DNA of 64,000 nt from Archegozetes longisetosus (taxonomy: Eukaryota > Arthropoda > Arachnida > Sarcoptiformes > Trhypochthoniidae): positions 12,284,418 to 12,348,417 of the forward strand of contig JAEMBT020000004.1 of assembly GCA_018873245.2 (NCBI GenBank). Direction: 5' to 3'. The notes beneath the pieces were generated by a model that was not told the DNA's origin, did not search any database, and saw only the letters and a program-made list of their open reading frames with translations. The stretch's first letter is position 1. Each line of letters begins with the position of its first letter. Below are positions 30,618 to 42,260 of this stretch, piece after piece. Made by a program: the position numbers and the translations under genes.

Positions 30618-31200
30618 ATGGCTGAACTTAGTTATTTAAGTTTTAAAAAATGTGCTTGCTTTTCTTTGCGTATGGATTAATTACCTAGGCATGATGCTAG
30701 ACGTGTAAACGAAAATGACTTAGTTAATTTGTTAAATACTGTAAAACATATTGTCTTGATAAATAAGAGAAAAGCAATGGACTCAACACAAATTAACATT
30801 GGTGATTTCGTCTGCAATAATTGTAGAAATTTTGCTAAAAGGTTTAAATTGATCCATCAATTTTCATCAATATCATCACGACCCAGCTCATATAATATTT
30901 ATCCATCATTACCTATTGGCTATTTTACTGCGGGGTCATCATCAAGTGCATTGCGTTATAACATACGTCAACCTGTTTATGATAGTGCAAGCAGTGATAT
31001 TGAATGTGATCATGATGAACCTATTGTTTGATCTGATACCATAATTGACTCAGATAACACAGTTGTTGACAGTGACCATGGTAAGGATAATGTTGAACAT
31101 CAAACTATTTACCCGAATTTGGCTACAATGTCATCAACAATGAAACAAATATTGCGTTTATATTTATATATGTCTAAAATCAATGTAAATATGCTCAAAC
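30618..31200 (+). pseudogene. possible zinc-binding transposon-derived protein fragment
   Basis: From an ATG at 30618 a short frame (MAELSYLSFKKCACFSLRMD) meets TAA and then continues in the same frame as HDARRVNENDLVNLLNTV, GDFVCNNCRNFAKRF and a Ser-rich acidic tail (SASSDIECDHDEPIV), with another stop at 31029-31031. The CxC...CxxC arrangement and a basic RR pair suggest a small zinc-binding domain. I cannot name the family. Two in-frame stops make it a relic unless introns are missed. Confidence 0.3.
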
Positions 31201-31375
31201 TGTAAGAACTTTAAGAATACCTATATAACTTGAAAATGCTAATAATTATTTTTCTAATTTAATTACAGTTATTATTTTTATATAATCAACTATCATATGG
31301 CATGTATATTATCTGGTTAAAATTAATTTAAAATCGTCAATTTGTAATCTACAAACAACCTCTTTTTGAAACAAG

Positions 31376-33110
31376 GTATTGTACACCTATATATTATTAA
31401 TCAGCATAACTTAAGAAGTGAAAATGTCTCTGGCTCCGCCCATCTAGGACCGATCTGGAAATATGCCCATCAACAAATTTTTAGCCACGCCCACAAAAAA
31501 TTTATTTCTGAATCTAAAGATTTATTAATATAATTAAGTAATCTAATGATTTCAATAACTAATAATAACCACCTATCTTATTTATAATTTATGACTTATG
31601 ATTATATGAAATTGTCTCACATCGCTGCTTCTTTCTATCTCCATGTATAAGTTTACAAAGTTTACATAGATTATGTCAATTATATATTTAAATTTATAAA
31701 ACCTTAATATCATGTATGAGTTGTGTAGATTAGGTCAATTTAAAAAGGACTTGAAATTCTTAATAACTTTTGACTATTCTGTATTCTGTATTTTGACAAT
31801 TTCGTTGAATTTTGACGCATACCATATTAAGAATTTCAAGTCCTTTTTGAACTGTCCTCTAATTTACACAAATAATTTGTAGTATTAAGGTTTTATAAGC
31901 CTAAATAAAATAATTCACATAATTTATATATTTACAGTAAATCTATACATGGAGATAGTAAGAAGTAGAGTTGCGACTAGTCCTCGATACTCGACCCAAA
32001 CCTGACTGAAAAAATTAATTCCAAAACCAAACAAAAAAATAGATACAAATTTCTATTTATCAAAATACATATAATTTTTTATTAAATCAATATTTTTTGA
32101 ACTAAAATAGTCTATTTTTAATGTTTTCACAACTAAAGACATAGTAGCCATACATGGACTCAATTCACATCTTGATCTCAATTGAAGGTTGTTTTTCAAT
32201 GTTAAATAAACTTTATTTTTCGATAAAATAAAGTGTATTTTTAATCAAATTTTGATGATTTTTTAACTTTCAATAATTATAGCAAAATATAGAATTTATT
32301 TTTAAATGTATTTTCAATTAAAAACATTAATTTAAATGAAACTCAAAGCTACTTTATTGAATATATTTAGTCTACTGAGAGTTGAAGTCCCTTATATTAT
32401 ATTTTCTTCGTCTAATACCGATATGATATACAGATGAATGGTCCGAATTTTTTACCAAAATAACTTATACTAATGATTGAATTCTATACTTTTTTCGCGT
32501 ATATGCTTACGGTTTTAGGTAACTTTTGAAAATTCAAGACTTTTCTATCTGATAAATAAAAATGGGTTCTAGTTTTCAAAAATTCAATAGAATCAAACTG
32601 GAAGATTCTCTTTAAAACCAAAACCAAACCAGAACCAAGCAACCTTCTAAGCTCAGATCCAACCCCAAACCGAACCAAACCCAAAAGAAGTGGAACTTAT
32701 CGCAACATTAGTAAGAAGCAGCTATATGAGACAAGTTCCGACTATATATGATTATCGAATTAAAATGTGGTCGATCTTGTGTGACCTTGACTTTATAGTA
32801 TGTTATAGTCAATGATATTTAAAAGACTTTCTATCCGGTTCCCCACCATATTTGCCCCTCTCTTTCTTGAAACATAAATTTTTAAAAAGTTGTAAAACCA
32901 AACTTTAAGCAATTACAACTCCGTCCCTTAAATGAATTTCAACATAAGTGTTATATGTGTTGAATCTCTGTCGTAAAGATTAAAATGAAATACATTTTGG
33001 TGGATGTGGTTTCGGGCCGGTCCTAGATGGGCGGAGCCAGAGACATTTTACTCCTTAACTCATGCTGATTAATAATATATTGGTGTACAGTACCTTATTT
33101 CAAAAATTTG
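31376..33110. mobile_element. foldback DNA element with family A termini
   Basis: The left end (ATTGTACACCTATATATTAT...GGCTCCGCCCATCTAGGACC) and the right end (its reverse complement, ending near 33110) form inverted termini of more than 100 bp. Inside is a second, large hairpin: 31600-31780 pairs with 31815-31965 plus 32719-32770. A 745-bp hAT-type insertion interrupts the right arm of that hairpin. No transposase is present. The structure is a nest of at least two events. Confidence 0.65.
31966..32710 (+). mobile_element. 745-bp nonautonomous hAT-type element
   Basis: Flanked by the exact 8-bp direct repeat GTAAGAAG (31958-31965 and 32711-32718). Its ends are TAGAGTTGCGA and, reverse-complemented, TAATGTTGCGA, short imperfect inverted repeats. 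It splits the right arm of a hairpin whose two halves match the left arm continuously once the element is removed, which independently proves insertion. The only frame (32484-32684, minus) is low-complexity and not called. Confidence 0.8.
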
Positions 33111-33730
33111 GACTACTCGAATAGCTCCCCTCTAATCCTAATTTACGTTTAAAGTAAAGCGCGTACCTATAATAACGATAGTTGCTCCGACGATGAATTA
33201 AGGCTCTTCAATCTCGTCATTTGTGATGACAATAATGAAATTTGATTAAATTAATTGCAACAAATTATGATTAATCTATCCAATTTATTTTTGCGATTGA
33301 ATCTGTCCATAAAAGTTATTTTATATCGAAATAAGACCTCTTGGATAGACTATTGTCTGACTGGTAAACTTTAAATCTAGAGTTGTAGGCCTATCTAATC
33401 AAAATTTTCTATAATCTCTCATATTTTGATTGAAGAGTCTCTAGAACATATTGTTTTTGAGATAAAGTATTTTGGTAAACGCAATTTTTCAATAAAACCC
33501 CCGTATTTATGGCTGAATGTTATTTAGATTGAAGTTTATAGTGTAAACTCCTTTAAAGACTTTTTTACCTAAAACTTGTAAAACTTAGTTGTTTATATTT
33601 ATAAAATATCTCTATTTGTATAAGTAATGGTTAAGTGATCCGTTCGTCTTAATTTTAACGCATTAAATCTCAAACAAATACTAATATTTGAATTGGTTGT
33701 CTATTTGTGTAATAACATTTGATAAGATAA
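33111..33730. other. 5' flank of the RING-LC8 gene
   Basis: AT-rich, no ORF or repeat matched. Presumably holds the promoter and 5' UTR of the gene starting at 33731. Confidence 0.3.
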
Positions 33731-34871
33731 ATGTCAGGCTTTGACATATCAAAGTTTTTAGATTTGCCGAAATGTCTCGAAGAAGAGTTGAGTTGCGGAA
33801 TATGTCTAAACATATTAAACGATCCAATGACAACTCCGTGTTGTCGACACTCTTATTGTAATCAATGTATTAATCAATGGCTTAATAAGAATAAGACGTG
33901 TCCTAACGATAGAAAAATTCTTGTAAAACAAAACCTAATTCAATCGCCTCGTATTGTGACCAATTTGTTGGATAAGCAGGAAGTCTATTGCGATTTTCGA
34001 ACCAATGGTTGTCCACAAATTGTTCAATTGTCACAATTGTCTCAGCATTTGAATGAATGTTCTTTCGATCCAAACAAAGCTCACGACAAATGCGATCAAA
34101 TGCTTCGCAATCTCGAAAGTTCTGTTGATAGATTGATAAACAAGAATAAGAATCCAAACTTAAGTCAAGAATTGCATCAATTGAAAGCTCAAGTCGATTC
34201 GTGTCGAAATGCTATCAAATCGTCGAACTCTAAACACAGTATTAGCAAAATTGATTGTCAATGCGTCCAACCAAATACTGATGTAAGCTATGACTAAATC
34301 TCAAGTTTATAAGTAATCAATTATTTTATCTGCTAATAATAAATCAATTTATATATTTATTTAGAGCTATAAACTTAAAATAATAGGATCTGCAAAGAAT
34401 AATATCGAAAATCCTCGAGTTATCAGTCATGAGATGTCTAAAGGATTAAAACAAAAAATTATCAAGAAGTCTAAAGAGGCTATAACTAGATTTGACAATT
34501 ACAAAGATATTGCACAACATTTGGTCGATCAGTTGAATAATGGATCTTATGATTGGTCAGCATTTGTTTACCCTACCGATTCAATGAATTGTTCGATTGG
34601 CAAATACAGCTTCAAAATTGAATTAAACTTTGGAAATCTTTCTATTCTTATGGTTAGTCGACCTCATGATGAAAAATCTGATGAAGAGTCTGAATCAGAC
34701 GATGATCAAGATCCTTATGGTTCCGATGACGATCAAGATCCTTATGATTCCGATGACGATCAAGAGCCTTATGATTCCGATGACGATCAAGAGCCTTACG
34801 ATTCCGACGACGAGCAACCAAACTATTATCACAACAATTACCAATATTCGTATATCAATGGTAGACTTTAA
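33731..34871 (+). CDS. RING/TRAF-zinc-finger protein fused to an LC8 dynein-light-chain-like domain
   Basis: Two exons, 33731-34282 and 34365-34871, join in phase 0 (352 residues). Exon 1 has an N-terminal RING of the NRDP1/TRAF kind: C22, C25, C37, H40, C43, C46, C57 and D60 (CPNDR). A TRAF-type zinc finger follows (YCDFRTNGCPQI, HLNEC), then a helical, probably coiled-coil segment. Exon 2 has a region of about 85 residues (EMSKGLKQKIIKKSKEAITRF, YKDIAQHLVDQLN, KYSFKIELNFGNLSILMV) that tracks the LC8/DYNLL fold element by element. It ends in an acidic tail of five SDDDQ(D/E)PYD repeats. RING plus TRAF finger implies an E3 ubiquitin ligase; LC8 binds linear motifs and dimerises. The fusion is unusual. 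The LC8 call is from motif alignment by eye. Confidence 0.8.
34694..34815 (+). repeat. 24-bp coding tandem repeat (acidic tail)
   Basis: About five units of GATGACGATCAAGATCCTTA or close variants within exon 2 of the RING-LC8 gene encode SDDDQxPYD. Units near the 3' end are more diverged, so the array is likely to vary in copy number. Confidence 0.8.
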
Positions 34872-35397
34872 GGTTTATGAGACTCGACAACTGTATCAGC
34901 CTTCTAATTTGTCTTTATTATAAAAATATTGATTTCATTATAAACTCTTAAATAGCTCTTAAGAAAAGTTATAGTTTAAATATTAGTTTTAATTAGCGAA
35001 ATATATTTATTAATCATTCAAGTTTATGTGATTTTATCGAAATCTGAAGCTTTAAGAAAATTGTTACCTGCGAAAAGTATTGAAAAATGAGACAAACTTT
35101 CTGTCCATAAGTCCTGCAATATTTAGCCTAAATTATAGTCATAATTATAAAATTTAGTAAAACTAATTTTTTAAAACTTCAAAATTGTTATTTTGCTATG
35201 ATTTTTATTTGAAAGATATCCTATTCTCTAGAATAGGTTGAAGTTTTTATAATTAAAATGGACTCTTGAATCGAGTATAAAAATTTATTGCTATAACACA
35301 TCAATAATTTGAATGACAGAATGACTGGTTTTCGATTAAATACATTTTGGTTATACTCATCAATTATACTCTGTATAACATTCATTCTTATTTTATA
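34872..35397. other. convergent 3' intergenic region
   Basis: Lies between the plus-strand RING-LC8 gene and the minus-strand PUS1 gene. No ORF or repeat. Polyadenylation signals for both would fall here, but no single one stands out. Confidence 0.35.
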
Positions 35398-36993
35398 TTA
35401 GACTGAATCCACTCTTTCTTGGTTAAGATTTAATTCAACTTCTGCTTCTTTAGGATCAGTTTCATTAGAACTTTGACCTGCAGCAACTTTTGCATTAAGA
35501 TATGCTTTAAACAGAGGAGAACCTCCACGCTTAATTTTATTTTCTTCATTTTGTTGGTCAGCAACCTGTTGATTGAGTGCAACATTAAGTGTGTCTTCCC
35601 TCACATCATAGGTATGAAGTGGTAAAGTCTGCAACCACTGAAACATTGACATCTCTTTCTTCTCAGTTTCAACAACTACTGGATAAATAAATTCATGTTT
35701 GAATTGATCGATGACATCATTGTTTTCATCCCACTTAATAGGTTCATGAATGCCATCGCCACCATATTTGTGATTATATCTTTCGTAATGCACTTCTTCG
35801 AGCAACAGCCCTAACCCGGGAGCCATTGGAATATCAAGTCTTGACGTTTGAAACGCTTTAATAATAGTTTCCTTGTTAGTCAGACCCCTCATGACAGCAA
35901 TCGCTAATCCAATCATTTTCCTGATCTGGTGCAACATAAAGCTCTGTCCCTTTACTCGAACCACGACAAACTCGATGTCATCTTTAATGAAAGGTTGGCT
36001 ACAGTTCATTTCCATTATATATCTGAAAGCGCTCGGATCTGTTGGCTTCTTATGAGCTGTAAAATTGTGAAAATTATGTGTTCCTATGTATAAACTCAAA
36101 ATTTCATTGAATTCATTAATTGTTTGGTCGTTCATTCGAAATGATTCGGAAGTGAATTCATTGAGAGGACACAACGAATACGATGGCATTAAATAACTAT
36201 AAGTTCTTCCATCGCAAAAATTTTTTGCGTCAAAGAATTTTGTAACTCTTTTACAACTAATCAGACGAATTTGTGGTGGCAAGAGGTCATTAACTTTAGG
36301 AATTAGTTCTGGAAAATTGATAGGAAGTAGTACTGAAACGATTTGTTTAATAGCAGACACTCCTTTGTCAGTTCGCGCAGCACTAATAAAGCGTAAGACA
36401 ATGTTGTTATTAACACTTAAATCGATTCAATTAAAACTTTACCGTTGGAAGCGAGCCGTATGAGGCAATCGGTACTTGTCTTCAGTTATGGCACCACTTT
36501 TCCAAAGAGATTCCATTAAATATCCTTCAATTGTGGGAAGTGGTGCGTCCCTATCAAGTGATTGCACAAAAAAAAATATTCATTTTATTTTGCAGTAAAA
36601 TTTGTCAAATGTGAAAGCGTAGTACCAGGACTGTCTTTGCATTCCATAATACCCGTGTCCGCAATAACTCAAAAGCAGAATCCATTTCCTTGTCTTTTGT
36701 CGGATTTGATTATTATCCTCATTAACTTTATTGACTTCTAAACTATTGTTATCTTCAGTTTTGAGCCGTTTTGATTGATGTTCGTTACTGTCATCTAATT
36801 GTCCATTATTTTGATCATGAATGGCGTCACGTTTTGCTTCGTCTGTTATTTCATTATTCATTTTGCAATCAATTGAATTAATAAATCGAATTGCTTTATA
36901 ACTATTTTGTAAAACTACTTTCTCTAATAATCTAATAGATCTGATTATCATCTCATCTATTGACCACTTATAACTAACTTTTAGTTTGTTCAA
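35398..36993 (-). CDS. PUS1: tRNA pseudouridine synthase PUS1
   Basis: Three exons (36993-36632, 36550-36443, 36382-35398) join in frame to 484 residues. After a variable N-terminus come the family motifs ILLLSYCGHGYYGMQRQ, TIEGYLMESLWKSGAI and AARTDKGVSAIKQ, the last holding the catalytic Asp. Further blocks are FCDGRTYSYLMPSYSL, the FHNFTAHKKPTDPSAFRY segment and FMLHQIRKMIGLAIAVMRG. TruA-family PUS1 isomerises uridine to pseudouridine in tRNAs and some mRNAs, in nucleus and mitochondria. An internal Met at 36861 could start a shorter nuclear form, as in other animals where two isoforms exist. The exon 1 donor (GTCCTG) is weak but gives the only consistent frame. The gene is divergent from PUF60, 740 bp apart. 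Confidence 0.92.
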
Positions 36994-37732
36994 TCCTATT
37001 TAATCCTTATTTAGTAATTTGATTTTATTATTAATTTTGTCATTTTGGATCGCTACAAGTTAGTTTAAAAACAATCATCTTCTCATTGAAACACATGTCT
37101 TAATAATACAGTTAAACTCGCATTAAGTAACATTGTTAAGTATTGATTCAGACTATCAGATTTGCTTAAAATCGATTCACTTTGTTTCAATTTACTTTAT
37201 TTCAGTGTTTTCTAATAGAGTTTAAGAAATTTTGTGATTTTTCCTTCAATTCATATGAATTTAGAATTAAAAATAAAAAATAGATTTGATTGTATTTAAT
37301 TTTAAATATTGTTTTTGGGTGACATCTAACGAATAAAATAGTTTACACTTTATTTGACTGACATTTAAAGAGAAACTGAAACAAAAAGATCTGTAAACCA
37401 AGAGTGCCCTGAAACATGTATTAATAATTTATGAAGTAAATTTACTGCGAATGAATTAGTTAATAACTATCTCTCGCCCTGATGGTTTGAGCCTTTGCTT
37501 GACATAGGCTCAATTTCGTTATTGTTTATCACATAAGAGCATTCCTGGCGTTAAACCAAATAACAACTAAAATTAACTCAATATTCGTTAACTATTCGTT
37601 TAAATAAATATCATAATTGAAACCCATTTTTTGCTGAATTAGCTTTAAATAGAAAACAATTAAACTCTTTCTATACTTTCAGTATTAATAGACATCTGAA
37701 GAGTTGGAGAAATAAACTCAAAATAGGAGAAA
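36994..37732. promoter_or_regulatory. bidirectional promoter region of PUS1 and PUF60
   Basis: A 739-bp gap separates the divergent starts. It has no ORF or repeat matched elsewhere. By position it must contain both promoters and 5' UTRs; no core elements could be pinned down. Confidence 0.4.
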
Positions 37733-40700
37733 ATGTTGAAAACGAGTCAAATTAATGGCCATTTTGTCAATTGTGATAATAATGTAAGCATTTGTTTATT
37801 AATTTATTACTTTTATGAATTTATTGTCTATTTTTGATTGCAATCCAATTGACTATTTCCTAATGTGTTGTAATTGACATTTGTAAACGTTTATATTTTG
37901 AACGCAAGTCAATCATATTTTTGTTCGCTTTCACTTTGATCATAACATGCATTAAAGTGACAATTCATTAATTGTTATTTATGATTGTTTCTAAACTTTT
38001 CATAGTTCAGGAGAATAAACAGTTTTCTCTCTAAAAAAATTTAGTTTTGATAATATATTCCATCGTTTAATATTGATTTGAATTTTGATTTAGGCTGACA
38101 TGATGGCAACGATTAACGATGAGCCTCAAATGAAACGGATTAAAGCTGAAGGTATGATATTATCCGTTCATTAACTTACAATCCACTTCTTAAACCGTCT
38201 ATAATTGAATTGAAAGAGTTGTACAGTTATTCTTATATTTAAATACATTTATATGACAAGTATTTAACCGGGAAAGTGTATAATAAAACTGAAATATTTC
38301 TAATAATATATTAATGATAACTTTTATGATACTTGTTTATTTTGTAAATTTTTCTTAAAGGGGAAGCTCTCATCGATGGCAAAACTGTTAATCAATTATA
38401 AATGAATTTTCATATGTTTTCTTTTCTTTTCTCTCTTGTGTCGTTGCAGAACATAAGATGATAAGTGCATTAAATGCCTTAATGCCAAACGGAGGTCACA
38501 TTCAATATCAAAATCAATTCAAATCGTAATGAATGCAGCGATCAAATAATAATCAAAAAATGACTGTAAAATATATCGATTATTGTCAGAATATGTTTTA
38601 AATTTTTAGTTAACTATTTTTAAAAAATGAAATTTATCTCTTATTAATATGATTAGTAGTTAATTAATTATTAATTGACTCAATGACGCGGCATACGTTT
38701 TCATTCGGCTTTGTTTTCCCTTTTTTGCTCTTTCTTTTAGTTGGTTGTCAGTCAAAGATCAAAACATTAAACTAAATCATGACAATCATGTATTGATCAT
38801 TCATTGATGATTAGCCGTTCATTTGGATATTGTATTGTGTGAAGCAATAAGTGGTACTGTATTTCAGTAATTATAACAAACTCAACATTAAATGAGCCGC
38901 ACTTTTAAACTTGACATATATCAATCAATAAGTTATATTTTTTCCAAAATTTAAAAATAGAGAAGATCTATTCTTTTATATTTGAAATAATAGTTGTCTC
39001 AATTATATTAACCAAATCGATGTTCATTTGTATTAATCCTCATATTTTGTCCCCACTACAGATGATGCATCACAGGCAGACTTGACAGCAGCGCAACAAA
39101 CAGGACTGCTTCTTGCCGGTCCTGGAGCCCTCAGGGCGTCGGCAATGGCCGCTGGTTTAGTTAAGTTGACTCCAGAACAATACGAGATGGTAACTAAAGC
39201 CAAAAGTATGCAATGGAGCAAAGCATCAAATCAGTGCTCGTTAAGCAAACGATAGCACATCAACAACAACAGCAAAAGTCACTTCAAAGACATCAAGCGT
39301 TGGTGTTGATGTGTCGCGTATATGTTGGGAGTATTAGTTTTGAGCTTAAAGAGGACACAATCAGACAAGCATTTCTTCCATTCGGACCAATTAAGTCAAT
39401 CAATATGTCGTGGGATCCGATCACTCAAAAGCACAAGGGCTTTGCGTTTGTTGAATACGAATTACCAGAAGCAGCACAACTAGCTTTAGACCAGATGAAT
39501 GGAGTCATGATTGGAGGCAGAAATATCAAAGTTGGTCGACCTTCGAATATGCCCCAGGCGGCGCCCATTATTGAACAGCTTCAACAAGAAGCCAAGTCTT
39601 ACAATCGTATTTATGTCGCTTCTATACATCAAGATCTGTCTGAACAAGACATTCAGTCTGTATTCGAAGCATTCGGTAAAATAAAGTCCTGCAAATTGGC
39701 TCAATCGCAATATCCCGGCAGGCACAAAGGATATGGTTTTATAGAATACGAAACGGATCAGTCATCGCTCGATGCCATTACTTCCATGAATCTCTTTGAT
39801 TTGGGCGGACAATACTTACGCGTAGGCCGCGCCATAACTCCTCCCAATTGTTTTGACGGGCCAGCAGCCCCGAGCGCGATGCCAACAGCTGCTGCTGTGG
39901 CTGCTGCGGCTGCCACCGCTAAAATTCAAGGTAAGAATAATCACTTGGATAGCTAAGTTTTCAATTGCTTAATATAGTAATTATTTGGAAATGACAGTAA
40001 TTTATTGATTTTTACTATTTTTTTAAAATTATATTCAAGCAATGGATGCAGTAGCAGGTCTCGCACCAAACAACAACTCTTCAAACTCACCGTTAGGCTT
40101 GAACTCTGCTGCTATTCCGCCTCCAGTTTTAGCTCTTCCGACGCCTGTAGGACTTTCGGGTTCACCTGCAATAGTGACCACAGGACAAGTACAACCAGTA
40201 TTAGCGGCAACGGCTCCCGGTTTGATAACAGGAGTGACTGTCACACCTTCTATTACTCAACAAATTCCAGTAGCGATACCTCCGCCAACATTAGTCACTT
40301 CATTCCCATTAACAGTCGTTTCCCAAACATCTAATAATCCATCGCAAGCTATTAATAATAATAATAGTAATAATATAGGTTCTGATATGAGTTCCTCTAA
40401 GTTTTTGACATCTCCACCCGTTTCTGCGGTAAACAACACGTCCACAGCCCCAAGCAACAACGTGGCCAGTGCTGCTGAAGCTGCCGCTGCCATTGCGGCC
40501 GCTAAAGAACTTGAGCTGAAACTTTCAGAATCAAATAGTAATGTAGACGAAGCACAAACATTGCAGCAACAAGAAAATATTATGATTAAAGGGTCAAATG
40601 CTCGACAAATGCTTATGCAAAAGCTAATGAGGAAGAATGAGGTAATCACAACATTCAGTATAGATTGAGAGAGTGTAGCATTTTGTGCTGCATAATTTCG

Positions 40701-41254
40701 TTTTATATAATCGCAGGACGTGCAATGAGTGGCTATACCGTAATAGCTTCAATTATTTTTAAAGTAAACTCCGTTGATATAAGTAAATGTCATCACGAGA
40801 TGCAACAAAATTTTCTCTATTTCATACTAAAGCCTAATATTGTAGTACTAATAATAATGTTAATTAATTTTTGTTATTTTCACAGTCAAGAGTTATTGTT
40901 TTGAGAAATATGGTAGGAGTAGAAGATCTTGACGATGAACTTGAATCTGAAGTTACTGAAGAATGTGGAAGATTTGGTTATGTCAACCGCGTCATTATAT
41001 ACCAAGAAAGACAATCTGAAGAAGAAGACGCAGAAATAATTGTAAAAATATTCGTAGAATTTAGTGCACCATCTGGTAAGTCAAACGATTAGAATTATAA
41101 TAAATTCTAACTATTAATGATTGATGTCTACTTTTTATTAACAGAAGCTATAAAAGGACGCGATGCTCTTAACGGACGATTTTTTGGTGGTCGAGTGGTA
41201 AAGGCAGAACTTTATGATCAAATATTGTATGACGACAATGACTTATCAGGTTAA
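37733..41254 (+). CDS. PUF60: poly(U)-binding splicing factor PUF60 (half pint)
   Basis: Exons 37733-37783, 38094-38151, 39062-39930, 40040-40641, 40886-41075 and 41145-41254, all GT-AG with matching phases. RRM1 has RNP2 VYVGSISF and RNP1 [11 protein letters not shown]2 has IYVASIHQ and KGYGFIEY. An Ala/Gln-rich linker follows, then the C-terminal UHM ([34 protein letters not shown]). PUF60 helps U2AF recognise 3' splice sites and works in alternative splicing in the nucleus. One oddity: between [13 protein letters not shown] and [12 protein letters not shown] the frame slips by one base at the A-run 39202-39205 (four A where five keep the frame). In such a conserved, essential gene this is probably a consensus error. 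An extra exon at 38450-38529 carries an early stop. Confidence 0.93.
38450..38529 (+). CDS. PUF60: alternative PUF60 exon with early stop
   Basis: A strong acceptor (pyrimidine tract, TCGTTGCAG) opens an exon that joins exon 2 in the right phase. It encodes [15 protein letters not shown] and about 11 more codons before TAA at 38527. It is not part of the RRM protein. It could be an alternative last exon or, if a donor downstream is used, a poison exon that lowers PUF60 output. The coding-like look of its 25 codons is the only other support. Confidence 0.4.
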
Positions 41255-42260
41255 ATTAATTATCATTTTTAGTCTAAAATCATGCTTTACTTCAGTTTTT
41301 CAACAAATCAAACATACTCTGAATTCATTATATAAACTTAATTTTGATTAATTATTGTAATTATTTTTTGATTTCAAAACTTACAAAGATGTAATAAATT
41401 AAATAAATTTAAATCATGTTTGATGCAATGCTTTACCATCGGTATCAAGATTCAAGAAATGAGTTATAAAATGAACTGATGAGGTCAAAATTTTCTATTC
41501 AATTAGTCAATTTAAATTTTTCTTATGTTCCTTCAAATAATAACATTTTCCACTGAGTTACGTACTAATTATTTTGATGCTAGATATTTATCGCTTTAAA
41601 ATTCAGAATCAGATAGATCAAGCATTAAATAAGCAGACTTATGATTACTGAAGCATTTGATTGTTGATGCACACTATCCATCCGTAGTGACTAGAATTGA
41701 AAATAGTTCCTAAAATGCTAGTGATTGGAGTATTATTTAAATTAAACAAATAATGAGAACAATCGAGAAAATACATTAAAATTATTTGAGTTTATAAATT
41801 AATTTTTAGTTTTGATTCAAATGACGTGACTAATTATAACTGAATAAGTGTTACTTTAAAATTAGTCTATCAAATTGTATACTGTTTAGCTGAAAACGAA
41901 GTTTTGAAGGTGACTATCTCTAAACCAATTGAGACGAATGCGATCAGACGTGCGAGCTTGGCCAGCCTGGTCAGCACAGTACGATAATTGACTAATTTTG
42001 CAAAAGTCTAGTGTTTGAACTTGACTTTGCTTTTGTTAAAATTAAATAATTAAATATGAATATATTTTATGGCATAGAATACAAGTTCAAATGAAATACA
42101 ATATTTATAAAAATACTAAATAATTCGATGGAAAAAGTCAATTATGAATAAATATATATATATTCGAAAGTTGAAATTTAGAATAAACAGTAGAAAAATT
42201 AGAAAGCTATACGTTAATTGGAGTAGAATTTGGAAATGGCCTCAACTTCTTAATCACTTT
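41255..42260. other. convergent 3' intergenic region
   Basis: Lies between PUF60 (plus) and the hemopexin-like gene (minus). An AATAAATTAAATAAA cluster near 41393 may end PUF60. No gene is supported. Confidence 0.4.

Noticed and set aside
34630-34923. 97-codon ORF overlapping exon 2 of the RING-LC8 gene in another frame
   Set aside because: It is the frame shadow of the 24-bp acidic repeat and shows only repeated MIPMTIK-like peptide.
40257-40649. 130-codon minus-strand ORF inside PUF60 exon 4
   Set aside because: Antisense shadow of the Ala/Ser-rich PUF60 linker.
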